The position numbers and the translations under genes are program-made. A DNA stretch of 64,000 nt, taken from positions 1 to 64,000 of the forward strand of contig NW_013546956.1 of NCBI RefSeq assembly GCF_000711695.1, given 5' to 3'. This stretch comes from Tilletiaria anomala UBC 951. Lineage: Eukaryota > Basidiomycota > Exobasidiomycetes > Georgefischeriales > Tilletiariaceae. Positions 24,001-34,545 of this stretch are shown in pieces. Below the pieces are notes generated by a model, which saw only the letters and a program-made list of their open reading frames with translations, was not told the origin of the DNA and made no database searches. How positions within the stretch are numbered: position 1 is the stretch's first letter; each line of letters begins with the position of its first letter.

Positions 24001-24900
24001 GCGTTCTACATGCCGACGCCGCACGGAGAAATGCCGCCGACGCCGCACTGGTCTCGCCCTCCACCGCCGCCGCCACACCAGCAGCAACTCCAGCGTCAAC
24101 GCCAGGAGCAGCAGTCGAAGGAGAAGGAGCAGGAGCAGCAAGAACAGAAGCAGCAGTTGCAGGTGCAAGATAAGGAGCAAGTGGCGCAGGCAGACGGAGA
24201 AGAGCAAGATGTTGCGGCTGATGCGCCGGGCGCCGTTGATTGGGGGAACGCTGGAGCGACACCAGCTGGCGGTGACGGCTCGGTCTTGGTGACGGACTCG
24301 AGCACGGCAGGCAGTGTGACGGAAGCGGCGGCGGCGGCCTCGCAGCCGGCATATGAAGGCTACCCATTCCCTGTCGTGCCGCTTTCGGCCGGGATACACA
24401 AGGACGCGACCCCTTCAGCCCTGGCGCAGCGCCGTACTTCCACCAACTCGCTCACCGTTTCGGTGATGATCGACGGCCTCACTCAACGCTCGGATGCACT
24501 GCCGGGCAAAAGTAGCACCAGCGAGGGCAATGGCGGCAGCGGCAGTACTGGTGCGAATGCACTCCTTGGATCCAAAGGACTAGGGCGATTGGCTGGCATC
24601 CACGCTAGCAATAGCGCTGACGAGAGGCGGTCTTTGCTTTCGTCGGACATTCTCCTGGGCGGCAGCGGCAGCGTCGAAGGCGTTGCGCCGCCGTCACCGG
24701 CAACGACGAAGGAGCTGACGAAGAAGATTGCGCAGATGAGCGTCATGGGGGTTGCCCTCGCGAAAATGGATGGCAGCGCTGCTGCTGCGGGGCTGATTCC
24801 CCGTAGGAGCATCAACGGGGCTGGTGGTGCTGCACTGCATGTGCAGAGGAACGACCGTGGCAGCGACGGCGGTGGTGCCGGTGGTTGTGACAGTGCATGA
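21024..24900 (+). CDS. Two-RRM RNA-binding protein
   Basis: Three exons: 21024-21137, 21203-22908 and 22998-24900, giving 1240 aa. RRM1 lies at about residues 272-350 ([33 protein letters not shown]). RRM2 lies at about 544-625 ([33 protein letters not shown]), with its last strand reconstituted across the second intron (YHGYEYNGRTLKVHFDR). The 'NLP...WQDLKDLFR' signature with RADV resembles the Gbp2/Hrb1 and hnRNP M group, mRNA-binding proteins of the nucleus, but orthology is not proven. The rest is low-complexity: a Ser/Gly-rich N-terminus, a Pro/His-rich region with repeated TPG/TPP motifs, and a Gln/Glu-rich helix near 965-1005. MEAAAEKDQPG is the first ATG of the spliced frame. Confidence 0.88.
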
Positions 24901-25219
24901 AGCCAATCAGTGCTCAATGGGCCAGGGCAAAGGCAAGCACAGACTGACAAGGGGAGCGCTTTCTCTATGGACATTTTCAGAATGCAAGTGCAGTGGCAAA
25001 AGGGGGCCAAACGCATAGCGGGTGCAAGTTTGGCTTTACGGATCATCCATCATCATCATCATCATCACATTTATCATCTTTTACAATGGTAATCCTGCTC
25101 ATCATTCTCTCTCAAGCATATGCATCTCATCAGTTTCTCGAATGCATACACCTTGCACGGCCCGTAGCGAAGCTCGCGTTTGCATGTGCGTACTTGCCTT
25201 TGCGTTTGGTATGTCCATG
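24901..25219. other. Convergent intergenic region
   Basis: 319 bases between converging stops of the RRM gene and HEM25, so it holds both 3' ends. A CAT microsatellite lies inside. No other feature seen. Confidence 0.5.
25044..25068 (+). repeat. (CAT)n microsatellite
   Basis: About seven CAT units, one interrupted by an extra C, in the convergent 3' region. Confidence 0.85.
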
Positions 25220-26460
25220 CTATCGCCGTCTGCCAGGCGGATCGGCATCGGCGGCGGCGGCGTCGAGCCAGGCGCGCGTGCCGAGCTCAAAGATGCTCCA
25301 CGCGATGGCGCTGCTGGCGGCCTTGCGGGCGCAACGCAGGCCGAGCCCGTCGGCGAAGGCCTGCAGGCCGTCATGCGCGAGGATGCGGCGCGCCATGCCG
25401 AGCGTACTGCGTATGTGCGGCTGCTGCTGCTGCGTCTGGATGCGCGTCTTGATGATGTCAAAAGGGTGCGTGAGGAGCGTGGCGAGCGCGCCGGCGAGCA
25501 AGCCGGACGCGGACGCTGTCCACGCGAGCTGCTCACGGCATGCAGCGCTGCGGGAGAGCGTCACCTTGCTCCACTCGTACAGGGCAAGGTAGATGCCGGC
25601 GTACGGTGCGTCGCGTAGTGCCGTCGCACCAAAGCCTTGGTACAGCGCGCGGACGCCGCCTTGCGTAGAATAGATGTACGCGAGCGATGAGCGGAGCGTC
25701 GCGTATGAAGCCGGGTCGGCGCGCGCGGCGCTCGACTGAAGACAGAGGGGGGAGGGTGGGGGTGGAGGAGGGGCCCTGGGATGAGTCAGCCGCCGACGTG
25801 CGTTGCCTCATGCGCAACACGCTGTATGTATGTACGCACCTCCATCTTTGCCTTGACGACCGTGACGGGGGCGAGGAGAAAGCCGACGGCGACGCGCGCG
25901 ACAGCGCCCGTCAGCAGGTTGCCCGCTGTGCTGAGCTTAGCGAGCGGCGACGCAGGCGTGCCTCCTGGCGCAGCGACCACGTGGTCCCGCTGCTGCTGGG
26001 ACAGGAACGGCACGCGGCGGCACGCGACGGCTGCTCGCAGCTCGCTGACGCCGTAAAAGTATACGGCGACACCTGGCACGTTGCGCGCCACGGTCGGTGC
26101 CGTGCCGCGCCAGAATCCGCGCGCGCCTTCGGCGGCCCAGATGTCGTGCGCGGTGCGCAGCAGACGCGCTGTGCGGCTTTCCGCCATGTGCTGCCGCTGT
26201 CGCTGCCCTTGCCGCCGCGATTCCTGTTGTAGGCGCGTCTTGAGCAGGTCCATGGGCTGCAGCAGCAGGCACGACGCCAGGCCGGACACAGCGCCCGTCG
26301 CGAGCGATGCCCACGGCGGGACCTGGTGCTGGTGACGATGGGGCTCGCGCGTGCGGGTGCGGGGGCAGTTGCAAGTGCGAGCATGCTCTTCGTCAGTCTT
26401 GGCGCTAGCGGTCCACGTGGTGCTGCTCGTGCTCGGACCTCCGGCAGGAGCGGCGGCCAT
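25220..26460 (-). CDS. HEM25: Mitochondrial glycine carrier (SLC25A38/Hem25)
   Basis: Two coding exons on the minus strand, 26460-25840 and 25735-25220, giving 378 aa. Three carrier repeats are present. The signatures are QPMDLLKTRLQ, LAPVTVVKAKMEV and THPFDIIKTRIQ. Thr in place of the acidic residue in the second repeat (P-V-T-V-V-K) is characteristic of the SLC25A38/Hem25 branch, as are the FWRGTAPTVARNVPGVAVYF and YQGFGATALRDAPYAGIY blocks. The protein brings glycine into mitochondria for the first step of heme synthesis. The N-terminal ~55 residues are unique. A 36-nt in-frame segment at 25564-25529 has GT..AG ends but is kept as coding, because it forms the normal-length linker before the third repeat. 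Confidence 0.9.
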
Positions 26461-27181
26461 GGTGTGCTTGGTAAGCAGGGGCGAGCCGGAGAATATTAAG
26501 TATGCCCCCGTGAAAAAGGGAATTGGAAATGAAATGATATCGCCTGTCTCTTTCCTCTGCAACCCAGGACGCGGCTCCCGTGACTGTTGGCACGTGCGCC
26601 CCGTACGCTGCCTGCCCGCGTGGCTGCTGCTGCTGCTCTAGTGCTGGGGATACTACCAGCTGGTGCCACGTCCCGCGTCAGAAGGAGATACTGTAGATGT
26701 CCTGTGCATTTGCCTGTGCTGTGTGTATCCCAAGGCGCCCTGCACGAGCACCGAGAGGGACAAGAACCAAAGTTGAAAGTGGATGTGTAGCAGCTAGTAC
26801 ATGCTGTTGAACAGTGTCCATGTGCATCCCCTTCCCGATAGATTTGATCGGCTGCTTACTCAGCCGGATGCATCGAGTTGCACCGAATCCAACACCGGGG
26901 ACTAATACCGCGTGTTGACCCGCGGCAACAGTGGAGACCATTTTTGTTCTTTTTTTACCTTGAAAAACAAATAAACAAAAGAGCATGGAGCGGGCGCAAC
27001 TTTCTTTCTCTCCCTCTGATCAGCGGCCTTGAATGAGTGCATACTTGTATGTACCATCGCATCCCTCCGACTCTCCTACACGCTTCAGGCTTGCCTAGTC
27101 TTGCTTGCACGCCTTGCGCTGGAGCTCGAGCTCGCCCCGTGCGCATACTGCGTCTTCTCTCTCTCTCTTCTGGAGACAAAG
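26461..27181. promoter_or_regulatory. Divergent promoter region HEM25 / EFM7
   Basis: 721 bases between divergent start codons. The part before 27182 includes a TC-rich stretch (CTCTCTCTCTCTTCT at about 27155-27172) that probably lies in the EFM7 leader. No gene is seen. Confidence 0.4.
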
Positions 27182-28558
27182 ATGCCGCTGCTCGCCTCCG
27201 ACAAGGAGGATCGTCAGGGCGTCGACGAAGAGGACATCGATGTCGACCTCTTTGCCGAGCCAGCTGGCTTCCGCCCTCCCTCGCCCCCGCGCCGGACACG
27301 CACATTCTACGACCCGCCACGCGACCGCCTGCCCGCATGGCGGCGCAGTGCACGGTGCGTCCCCGCTCCCCTTTTGCCGCAGCGAGAGGGAAGCGCAGAG
27401 CAAGGAGATGAGGGCGGAGCGAGCACGCACACCATCCCCCTCGACCTCGTCGGCTTCAGCCCTCTCTGGGGCCACCATCTCTGGAATGCCGCGCCAGCGC
27501 TCGCTAGCTACCTGCTGCTGCACCGGCGCCAGCTGCTGCCCGCCCGCGCCTGCGTGCTCGAGCTTGGCGCCGCCAGCGGCCTGCCCGGCATCGTCGCGGC
27601 CAAGTACGGCGGCGCAGATCCGCGCGGCGACGATGACAATGTCGACGACGTTGATGAAGATGGTGATACGCGCCGTGCGGAGAGCGAGCGCCACGTCGGG
27701 CACGACGGCGCTGTGCTGCCGTTTGTCGTCAGCACAGACTACCCCGACCCGGACCTGCTCACGTGCCTGCGCGATAACTTGGAGATGAACGGCGTGCTGC
27801 TGCCGCCGCGCCGCGAGGGAGAAGGTGGCGTACAGAGCAATGGGAATGCTGTTGCCGAGGTGAGCTTCGCTTCCGTGACAAGGCGGATATTCTCACCCGA
27901 GCAGCATGCTGATGGCAGGCCGCGGTGCTGCAACATCCGACAGGGCTACATCTGGGGTGCAGACCCGCACAGTATCCTCGCACGCATCCAAGGCATTCCC
28001 AACATCGACGCCAACACTGACCCTGCGCGCGGCGCGGGCACGCGCAAATTCGACCTGCTCCTCCTTTCCGACCTCATTTTCAATCACCAGGCGCACGCCG
28101 CGCTACTTGATACGTGCGAGCGATGTCTGCGGCACGCTTGGAGCACAGACGATGAACCGGCAGACCAGGCAGGACGGAAAGACGCAGAACACGAGCACGA
28201 GAAAGAGGAGGGGTGGGGCGAGTGCAGACCGGAGGACTTTTATCCGCCTTCAAAGGACGACTCGGACGACGAGTTTGAGCTTCTGCCGTTTCCGTCTGCT
28301 GGAACGGAATCGGGAGCGGTACAGCCGGCGGTGCTGGTATTCTACACGCACCACCGCCCGCATCTCGCGTCGAAGGACCTGGCGTTCTTTGCGCGCGCGC
28401 GCGCGCGCGGATGGCACTGCCGCCTCGTCGCCAAGCGCAACATGGGCGTCATGTTCGTCAACGACCACGGCGAGGAGCGCGTACGTGCCACCGTGTGGGG
28501 CTGGTGTCTGACGCGCGGCGCTGCTTCTGCTGCTGCTGCGCCGCGCTCAGAGGCATGA
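27182..28558 (+). CDS. EFM7: EFM7/Nnt1-type protein N-terminal and lysine methyltransferase
   Basis: Single exon, 458 aa. This is a family-16 seven-beta-strand methyltransferase. LWGHHLWNAAPAL (about residue 95) and VLELGAASGLPGIVAAKYGG (about 125) form the S-adenosylmethionine site. TDYPDPDLLTCLRDN (about 185), FDLLLLSDLIFNH and FYTHHRPHLASKDLAFF are the characteristic EFM7 blocks. In yeast, Efm7 methylates the N-terminal Gly and Lys of translation factor eEF1A. The protein is longer than yeast Efm7 (about 260 aa) because of acidic inserts (for example DDDNVDDVDEDGD after AAKYGG and a Glu/Lys-rich one before FYPPSKDDSDDEFELL). A (GC)n tract encodes ARARARG near the end. MPLLASDKED is the first ATG in frame. 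Confidence 0.9.
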   Translation: MPLLASDKEDRQGVDEEDIDVDLFAEPAGFRPPSPPRRTRTFYDPPRDRLPAWRRSARCVPAPLLPQREGSAEQGDEGGASTHTIPLDLVGFSPLWGHHLWNAAPALASYLLLHRRQLLPARACVLELGAASGLPGIVAAKYGGADPRGDDDNVDDVDEDGDTRRAESERHVGHDGAVLPFVVSTDYPDPDLLTCLRDNLEMNGVLLPPRREGEGGVQSNGNAVAEVSFASVTRRIFSPEQHADGRPRCCNIRQGYIWGADPHSILARIQGIPNIDANTDPARGAGTRKFDLLLLSDLIFNHQAHAALLDTCERCLRHAWSTDDEPADQAGRKDAEHEHEKEEGWGECRPEDFYPPSKDDSDDEFELLPFPSAGTESGAVQPAVLVFYTHHRPHLASKDLAFFARARARGWHCRLVAKRNMGVMFVNDHGEERVRATVWGWCLTRGAASAAAAPRSEA

Positions 28559-31500
28559 TGTGGCATATCTGCTATGTATCGTTGCCGCTGAGCGCTCGTA
28601 ATCTACAGTCGACATGGGAAACAGGGATCCCATCGCGTATGCTGCTATTAGGCCTGTCTGTATGCAGATTTCTCTACGCTACCTGCACGTGTGGACAAGT
28701 GCACACACTTCCGTGCTGCAGCTCTTTGCCATGCCCGAAGACAGTTCCGTGTTGATGAGTGTCCTTTTTTCGGCGGGAAGGCGAGAACGACGGCATCATC
28801 AGCATCAAAGCCAGAGCCATGCGCTGTACATATGACCACCTGCTACTGCTGCTGCTGCACACCGACGCCGGGCTGGTATTCAGTCTATGCGACAGCCGTC
28901 TGCCAGGCGCCAGCCCAGCTGCAGCCTGAAAATCTGTGCGGCCATGAGGCGATGGAGTGGGTGCGGGGGGCTCCCTAGACGAAAGGCAGACGTCTGGCAG
29001 CTGCAGGGAGGGTATGTTACGTCATCTCTCCAGCGATCGGCACCTTGCCTCGAGCAGATCATGGCCACGGTCTGGGAGGCAAGAGCAGCCGACTGTACGT
29101 CCCGATGATGCAAATCCATATCATCCCTGTTGGAGCCATTCGACGCTCGTTCAGCCGCACCGCACGCCCGTGCATACTGCGTGGCGAAAGAAGCAGACTA
29201 AGCGCGCCTTCAAGCCTTCGCTGATGCAGGATCAAGCTTTCTGCAGTGCAAGTGGAAATGAAGTTGAAGGAAGAGAACTGGCACGGAAGCTGTTGCTGGA
29301 TAAAACATAAACACAACCTCAACCGGCGGTCAATAGTCTGATTATACGAATACCACCCACGCACGTGCGATCGGACCGAAACACTCTCGCTTTTCGATCA
29401 CCCGCGAAGCCTCATCACCAAGGGCATCTCCACAGCCCAAGAAGCTTTCAGCCATCTGGTATGTAGCTGCTGCATACAGGAGAGCATAGATGGCATCCAC
29501 CCTGACCGTCTTGTGTGTAGATGTGAAATCGAATCTTGCTTCATAGCACTGAAGTTGGGCGAACGTGCGTTAAAACTAAAATTGCCTACTCCATCGCAGT
29601 GCGGCGCACCGCCAATGGGCTCCAAATTGACCATTTTCAAGTCGCCTTCCTCGCCTTCTTACGCGGCTCAGCTTTCACTCCGAGGCATTCAACGCATAGG
29701 TATATACCAGTCATGAGATACTGTGCAGTGAGGCAATAGTGTGGTCGAAATTTTAGAAGGTCAAGCAGCACAAACCCGAATATTGACCCCCAGTTTGTTG
29801 TCATCAGGTCTGGCCTTCCTACGACGATGGACAATGTACAAAAGAGAGGTTCAAGATGCGGACGCCCGATTCCAACAGAGTCGCGGGGTAAGGACGCCTT
29901 GCCCACCTATCAATTCCATTTGCTAACAGAAAAGAAGATGTCAAGAGCGCTTGCTGATCGCGCCCATGCCTGAAGAAGACGAGGCTCGAGCCCCAAGGCG
30001 CCGGGAACGGCGACTTTGCCTGTGGCGAGTACAACGTATACGTGCTAACGTGCACCGGGATTCTGAGGCTACAGGCACCGTCAGCGGCATGTCAATGACT
30101 GCTTGATCAACCTTGACTGTGTAGCAGTTGCGCATCCATATTTACAAGTGTGCGCGCACCCTCTGATGGCGATTCATGCACCTTTTCGCCGCGAGGCCTC
30201 TTCGAAGCGGCACCAGTGCAAGCCGAGTACATCATAGGTAGTGTCCGACGGCTGTGCGCTGTGCGGGCATCTTAGACCAATAAGCACTAGTATGGATCTC
30301 TTACATGATATATACCGCATGAAACGATCGAACACATCTGGTCGTCGTGGGCTTGTGGTTTGCCCCCTGTTTCATTTGGCGGGACCACGGTGGAGAGATG
30401 CAGTGTGAGCCCCCGTCAGCACCTCATAGGATTGCGAGTTCGGCTTGTTCATTTTCAAGGAGCCTCCACACTTTCCTCTGCGTCCGTTCGGCCTGATACT
30501 TCTTCACATGAAGCTGTAAGAGTAGTGATGAAGCTCGCTTTCACAAGTATCATTGCGGTTCCGCGCGGTTGTTGGGGGAAGCCGTCCGAGAATATGGGGT
30601 ACGTAGCGAATATAGCTCAGAAGCCCTCGCAATTTACAGGATCCTGGGGCTTATCCTAGGAAAACAAGGTTTCACATGGTATTTACCAAGAAACTCTGCG
30701 GAATATAGGTGGATTAATGGAAAATCTTGTCTTATTGCTTCGAAATCCTCATAAACCCCTTTGATCCAGCCTGGTGATCAGCTGGAGCGGCCGAGTGCCC
30801 AAGCCGCAAGGCGGATACCCAGGAAGAATGGTGGGAATCCCCGCTACCATGCATCTGATCGCAGCTGGACGCGGAGGCGCAATTGCTTTGTTCCCACCAC
30901 AGCCACACACACACACGTGCGCACAATGAGCGAATTTGCTTGGCAGAGACGCGGCAATGCAGCACGAGTCACACGTTGCTGCGCACGCCGTAAAGGGGGC
31001 AAAGGTGCAGTGTTCTTGGCATCAAGCGGTGCTGCAGTCTCCTGCCTACCTCATCGGACCGGGAAATCCTCAGGGAAACTTTGTGCTGGAAGTGCATGAG
31101 CGCTGTGATGCCAGCAAGGGGAGAGAGTGGGCCGGTGCTAACCCGCGTAAGCACCCTTAGTCTTGTCCGGCATCAACACTACCTCGTCCTCGTCTTCTCG
31201 CTTGCCTTGCTTCCTCCATCTCTTCATCCTCCATCTCCAGCCTCACCATCATCCCCCAGCACCCCCAGACCTCATACCCCTCCCTCCTTCACTGCTGTGC
31301 AGATGTGAGTACTTCCCTCGGGCCCTCCGGTCCCAGGACCTGACGGCGGTCGCCTTCCAGACGCAGTGTGCTGATGACCCCCAAACATTGCTCCTGCTCT
31401 CAGTCTGATCCTCTTTCTCGACGAAGGACGCATCATTCTCCGTACTCCCATCTCTGTCCCCCTCCCCCTTTCCTCTCTGGATCCTTCCTTGCAACTTGCA

Positions 31501-31640
31501 TCGCTCCAGACTCGTTCGCCACTTGCCAGCAAAACCCACGCAACTCTTTGGCCAGCCCAAACAACACCACGCTTGTAGCATTTTTATCTCTCCCTCCCTT
31601 TCTTCCTCTCTCTGGCGGACAGCACGTCTTTTCGGCTACT
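28559..31640. other. 3.1-kb region without recognisable genes
   Basis: No open frame here has family signatures and none chains into a believable multi-exon gene. The last ~480 bases (about 31160-31640) are strongly pyrimidine-rich on the plus strand, a feature common in promoters and leaders of highly expressed fungal genes, and precede the secreted DPBB gene. The rest could be decayed sequence or contain non-coding RNA that cannot be seen by eye. Confidence 0.4.
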
Positions 31641-33347
31641 ATGAAGTCGAACTTTGCCCTCTGCGCCTTTACAGCGCTCTTCAGCCTCATCGCGACCCCC
31701 GCCTCGGTCGCCGCGCACGGCTCGCACAACGACATTTCCGGCCTCGCTGTCAGGCACCACGGTCACCACGCCAAGCGCATCGCCAAGCAGCTCATACACT
31801 CCAGGCGCAACGAGACCGACTCTGCCTCCAGCTCTGACGGTATCCAGTCGGACCACAACGTTTGGAAGGGCGTCGCTGCTTCCGGCTCGGACAAGTCATC
31901 GCCCACCAACAATGTCAACAGCAACAACAGCGATAACAGCAACAGCAATTACAACGACAATAAAGACGATGACAACAACCCCACCCCTTCATCTCCCAGC
32001 AAGTGGCACACACCTGCCTCTTTCTCGTACCACACCGGCAGCGGGTCTGCTCCCAGCTCTCAAAGCCAGACCAAGGCTGACAGCAGCGATGGCCATACAT
32101 CGTTCTCCTCGCACGGCAAGGTCATCGTCACGCATGAGAAGCCCAAGCCGTACACGCCGAGCAAGGACAACTACGATGACAGTGACGACGACAATGATGA
32201 CATCTCTTCATCTTCGTCGCACCATAATCCGACCGGCACTTGGAAGTTGCTCAGCCCGGCCGCGACTAACGGACAGCACATTGGCACACCCAAGAACGGC
32301 ATGACCCACACGGTCAGCAATCACGGTGGCAACAACACGCACATCACGCTGCACAACGGCACCAGCTCGGTGAACGGCACGGCACACAAGGGTACCACGC
32401 TGAACAATGCCACCGCCATGTCACCGTTCAACAAGTCTGATGGCAAGTTCAACGCCTCGCTGCTGTACGCCGGTGACGTCTTTGCCAACGCGAAGTACCT
32501 CGGCAACGGCACGTTTGCGTGCAAGATCATGCAGAGCACCAAGGTCGACGGCGCGATCTACCGCAACGTCACATACACGCCTAAGGAGATGAGTGCTTGG
32601 ACCAAGAAGCAGGGCGTTGATGTCTGCCACAAGAAGCCTGTCGCCACGAGCTCCAGCTCGCACCACAGCACGGCCAAGGCGACGTACAGTGGCAGCGCTG
32701 CGTCCGCCAAGGCCACGCACAAGGCAAGCAACGCCGTTGCGTCGTCACCTTCGTATGACTCGGTCAACAGCGGCGGTAGCTCCGGTGTCTGGAGTGGCAG
32801 CGGCGGCTCGGACGGCTCATCTGGTGACGAGGTCGACTGTGACGAAGAGGATGACAACGGTGACGATGGGGGGGATGACAATAACAGCAACGTCAGCAAG
32901 CCTTCGTCAGCTGCGTCCAAGGCCACGTCGAACGTACACGCTGCTGCTACCGCGAGCAGTAGTAGCAGCAACAGCAAAAGTTCGTCTGTGTCCACCTCCA
33001 GTTCATCGTCCTCGAGCTCGGGCTCGTTGGGCCAGTGGATTTCGAACGCGTTCGCGACTTACTACTTGCAGAACAACAATGCTGGCTCGTGTGGCAAGGT
33101 ACACTCGGACTCGGACCGGATCGTGGCGCTGACGCCGACATACAACGGCAACAACCAGGCATGCGGCAAGCAGGTGCGTATCTGCGTCGCGAACAACAAG
33201 AGCAAGTGCGTCACCGCGACCGTCGCGGACCTCTGCCCGACGTGCATCACACCCAACTCTATCGACCTCAGCAGGGGCACCTTCCAGGCGCTCGAGTCCA
33301 ACTTGGGCGTCGGCCAGTTTGCCATCACGTGGGCCTTTTCCAACTGA
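31641..33347 (+). CDS. Secreted double-psi beta-barrel (RlpA/expansin-like) protein
   Basis: Single exon, 568 aa. MKSNFALCAFTALFSLIATPASVAAHG is a clear signal peptide broken here for length: charged start, hydrophobic core, small residues before the cleavage site near 26. The C-terminal ~100 residues (about 468-568) form a double-psi beta-barrel: FATYYLQNNNAGSCGK, NNQACGKQVRICV, VTATVADLCPTC and SIDLSRGTFQALESN, with paired Cys and the catalytic-site-like Asp of this fold. Fungal single-DPBB proteins include small secreted and protease-inhibitor-like proteins. Upstream is a long Ser/Asn/Asp/His-rich region with many N-glycosylation sequons and a compact block (KFNASLLYAGDVFANAKYL, then CKIMQSTKVDGAIYRNVTYT) of unknown fold. 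The role could be at the cell wall or the host interface; this is inference. Confidence 0.85.
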   Translation: MKSNFALCAFTALFSLIATPASVAAHGSHNDISGLAVRHHGHHAKRIAKQLIHSRRNETDSASSSDGIQSDHNVWKGVAASGSDKSSPTNNVNSNNSDNSNSNYNDNKDDDNNPTPSSPSKWHTPASFSYHTGSGSAPSSQSQTKADSSDGHTSFSSHGKVIVTHEKPKPYTPSKDNYDDSDDDNDDISSSSSHHNPTGTWKLLSPAATNGQHIGTPKNGMTHTVSNHGGNNTHITLHNGTSSVNGTAHKGTTLNNATAMSPFNKSDGKFNASLLYAGDVFANAKYLGNGTFACKIMQSTKVDGAIYRNVTYTPKEMSAWTKKQGVDVCHKKPVATSSSSHHSTAKATYSGSAASAKATHKASNAVASSPSYDSVNSGGSSGVWSGSGGSDGSSGDEVDCDEEDDNGDDGGDDNNSNVSKPSSAASKATSNVHAAATASSSSSNSKSSSVSTSSSSSSSSGSLGQWISNAFATYYLQNNNAGSCGKVHSDSDRIVALTPTYNGNNQACGKQVRICVANNKSKCVTATVADLCPTCITPNSIDLSRGTFQALESNLGVGQFAITWAFSN

Positions 33348-34545
33348 TCTCGCCGTCTGCTGGAAGCAGTGGCGGGGGCTGCACTGTCTTGTATTGACCT
33401 GGCGCCTGCATCGACAGTGATATCATCTCAGCTGGGCCGGCTGCCGGTCGTAAGGATCACATATCAAAGTTACGGTTTTGCTTCTCTGTCGCGCTCGCTC
33501 GCGCTAGCTAGGCCGGTTCTCAGCACATTCAGGTGCGAGCTGTTTTTTTTCGTCTTTCCTCAGTTTTATCATGCAGGCATGCATGCATTCGAGCGGCTCG
33601 GATGGCGGGCGAAGCTGGTCTCTTCGCGCGGTCTCATTCTCGCGGCTCCACGTCCCCTGGCTGACCGGCTCTGCGAGCTTCTCGTCGGCGGATAGTGGGG
33701 GTGCCATCCAGGGCTCGCGGGCTTTTCTGGAAGCCAGCCTTTTTTCACACCGCACAACACCCTGTATTTCAAGGATTCATATCATGCTCATCATTTCCGT
33801 GTTCCGTTTGGTTCCGCGCTTTGATCTTACCGTCGGTGTGATCCGTAAGCGTGTGCGAGCGCTTGTCACAAACAAGCGCTCGGTGTCACTCTGCTGTGGG
33901 TCTAATTTTATCTAGGAGAGTTGGAGGAAGCGTGTCGGTTTTTGGGATTTCTGGTCCATGATGGCCTTTTGGCATCGTATTGTCGCATCCTGACTTTGTA
34001 TTTAACCTTCAGGTCTCGCGCTGCTCTCAGCATCTCCTATCTGAAACCTGGAACCTGGCAGGTCGGGTCTAACCGATCGTCTTCAAGTTGCATAGCTATC
34101 CAGCCTCCTCGGTCCTCTTGGGTCGTCCCCGATTCTGATTCCCGCGAGCCGAGACTCGAAATTCATGCGTCTTGCCTCTTAGGCACTGGTGAACGCGAGT
34201 GCACTTGTCCCGTTGCATTGGTGCGTCTTCGTTTCTTCTCGATCTAGACGAAGGGACGGACCGCCTGATCAAATCGAGCCTAGTGTGACTTGCGATTGGA
34301 GGGCCAGCCTGATACACTCTGCTGCGAGAGAAGGAAGGAACCACAAGACGCCCCAACGCCATCAGGTACGCAAACACGCAGGCAAAGGCATAGTAAGACT
34401 CAAGGTCTTCACAACCTGCAGGCGCAAGTCTTTGCTTTAAAGCATCGGCAGAAACCTTTCGCCGTTAACCGTGACGAAAAGGGAGGCACAAGGCGTTTTT
34501 TGTACACGGCGACGCAAGATTAGTCTTCAGGTCGCATTCATCGCC
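33348..34545. other. Intergenic region
   Basis: 1.2 kb between the DPBB gene and the WD40 gene, both on the plus strand. It holds the 3' end of one and the promoter of the other. The open frames present lack signatures. A splice acceptor-like TCTTCAG just before the WD40 start could mark a 5' UTR intron. Confidence 0.4.

Noticed and set aside
25048-25066. Possible CRISPR-like or satellite array
   Set aside because: It is only a simple CAT microsatellite with no spacers.
27029-27181. N-terminal extension of EFM7 from a TTG codon
   Set aside because: No ATG in that stretch; the residues are pyrimidine-rich leader translated by chance.
31368-31640. Upstream extension of the DPBB protein
   Set aside because: The ATG at 31641 begins a perfect signal peptide; the upstream frame is pyrimidine-rich leader.
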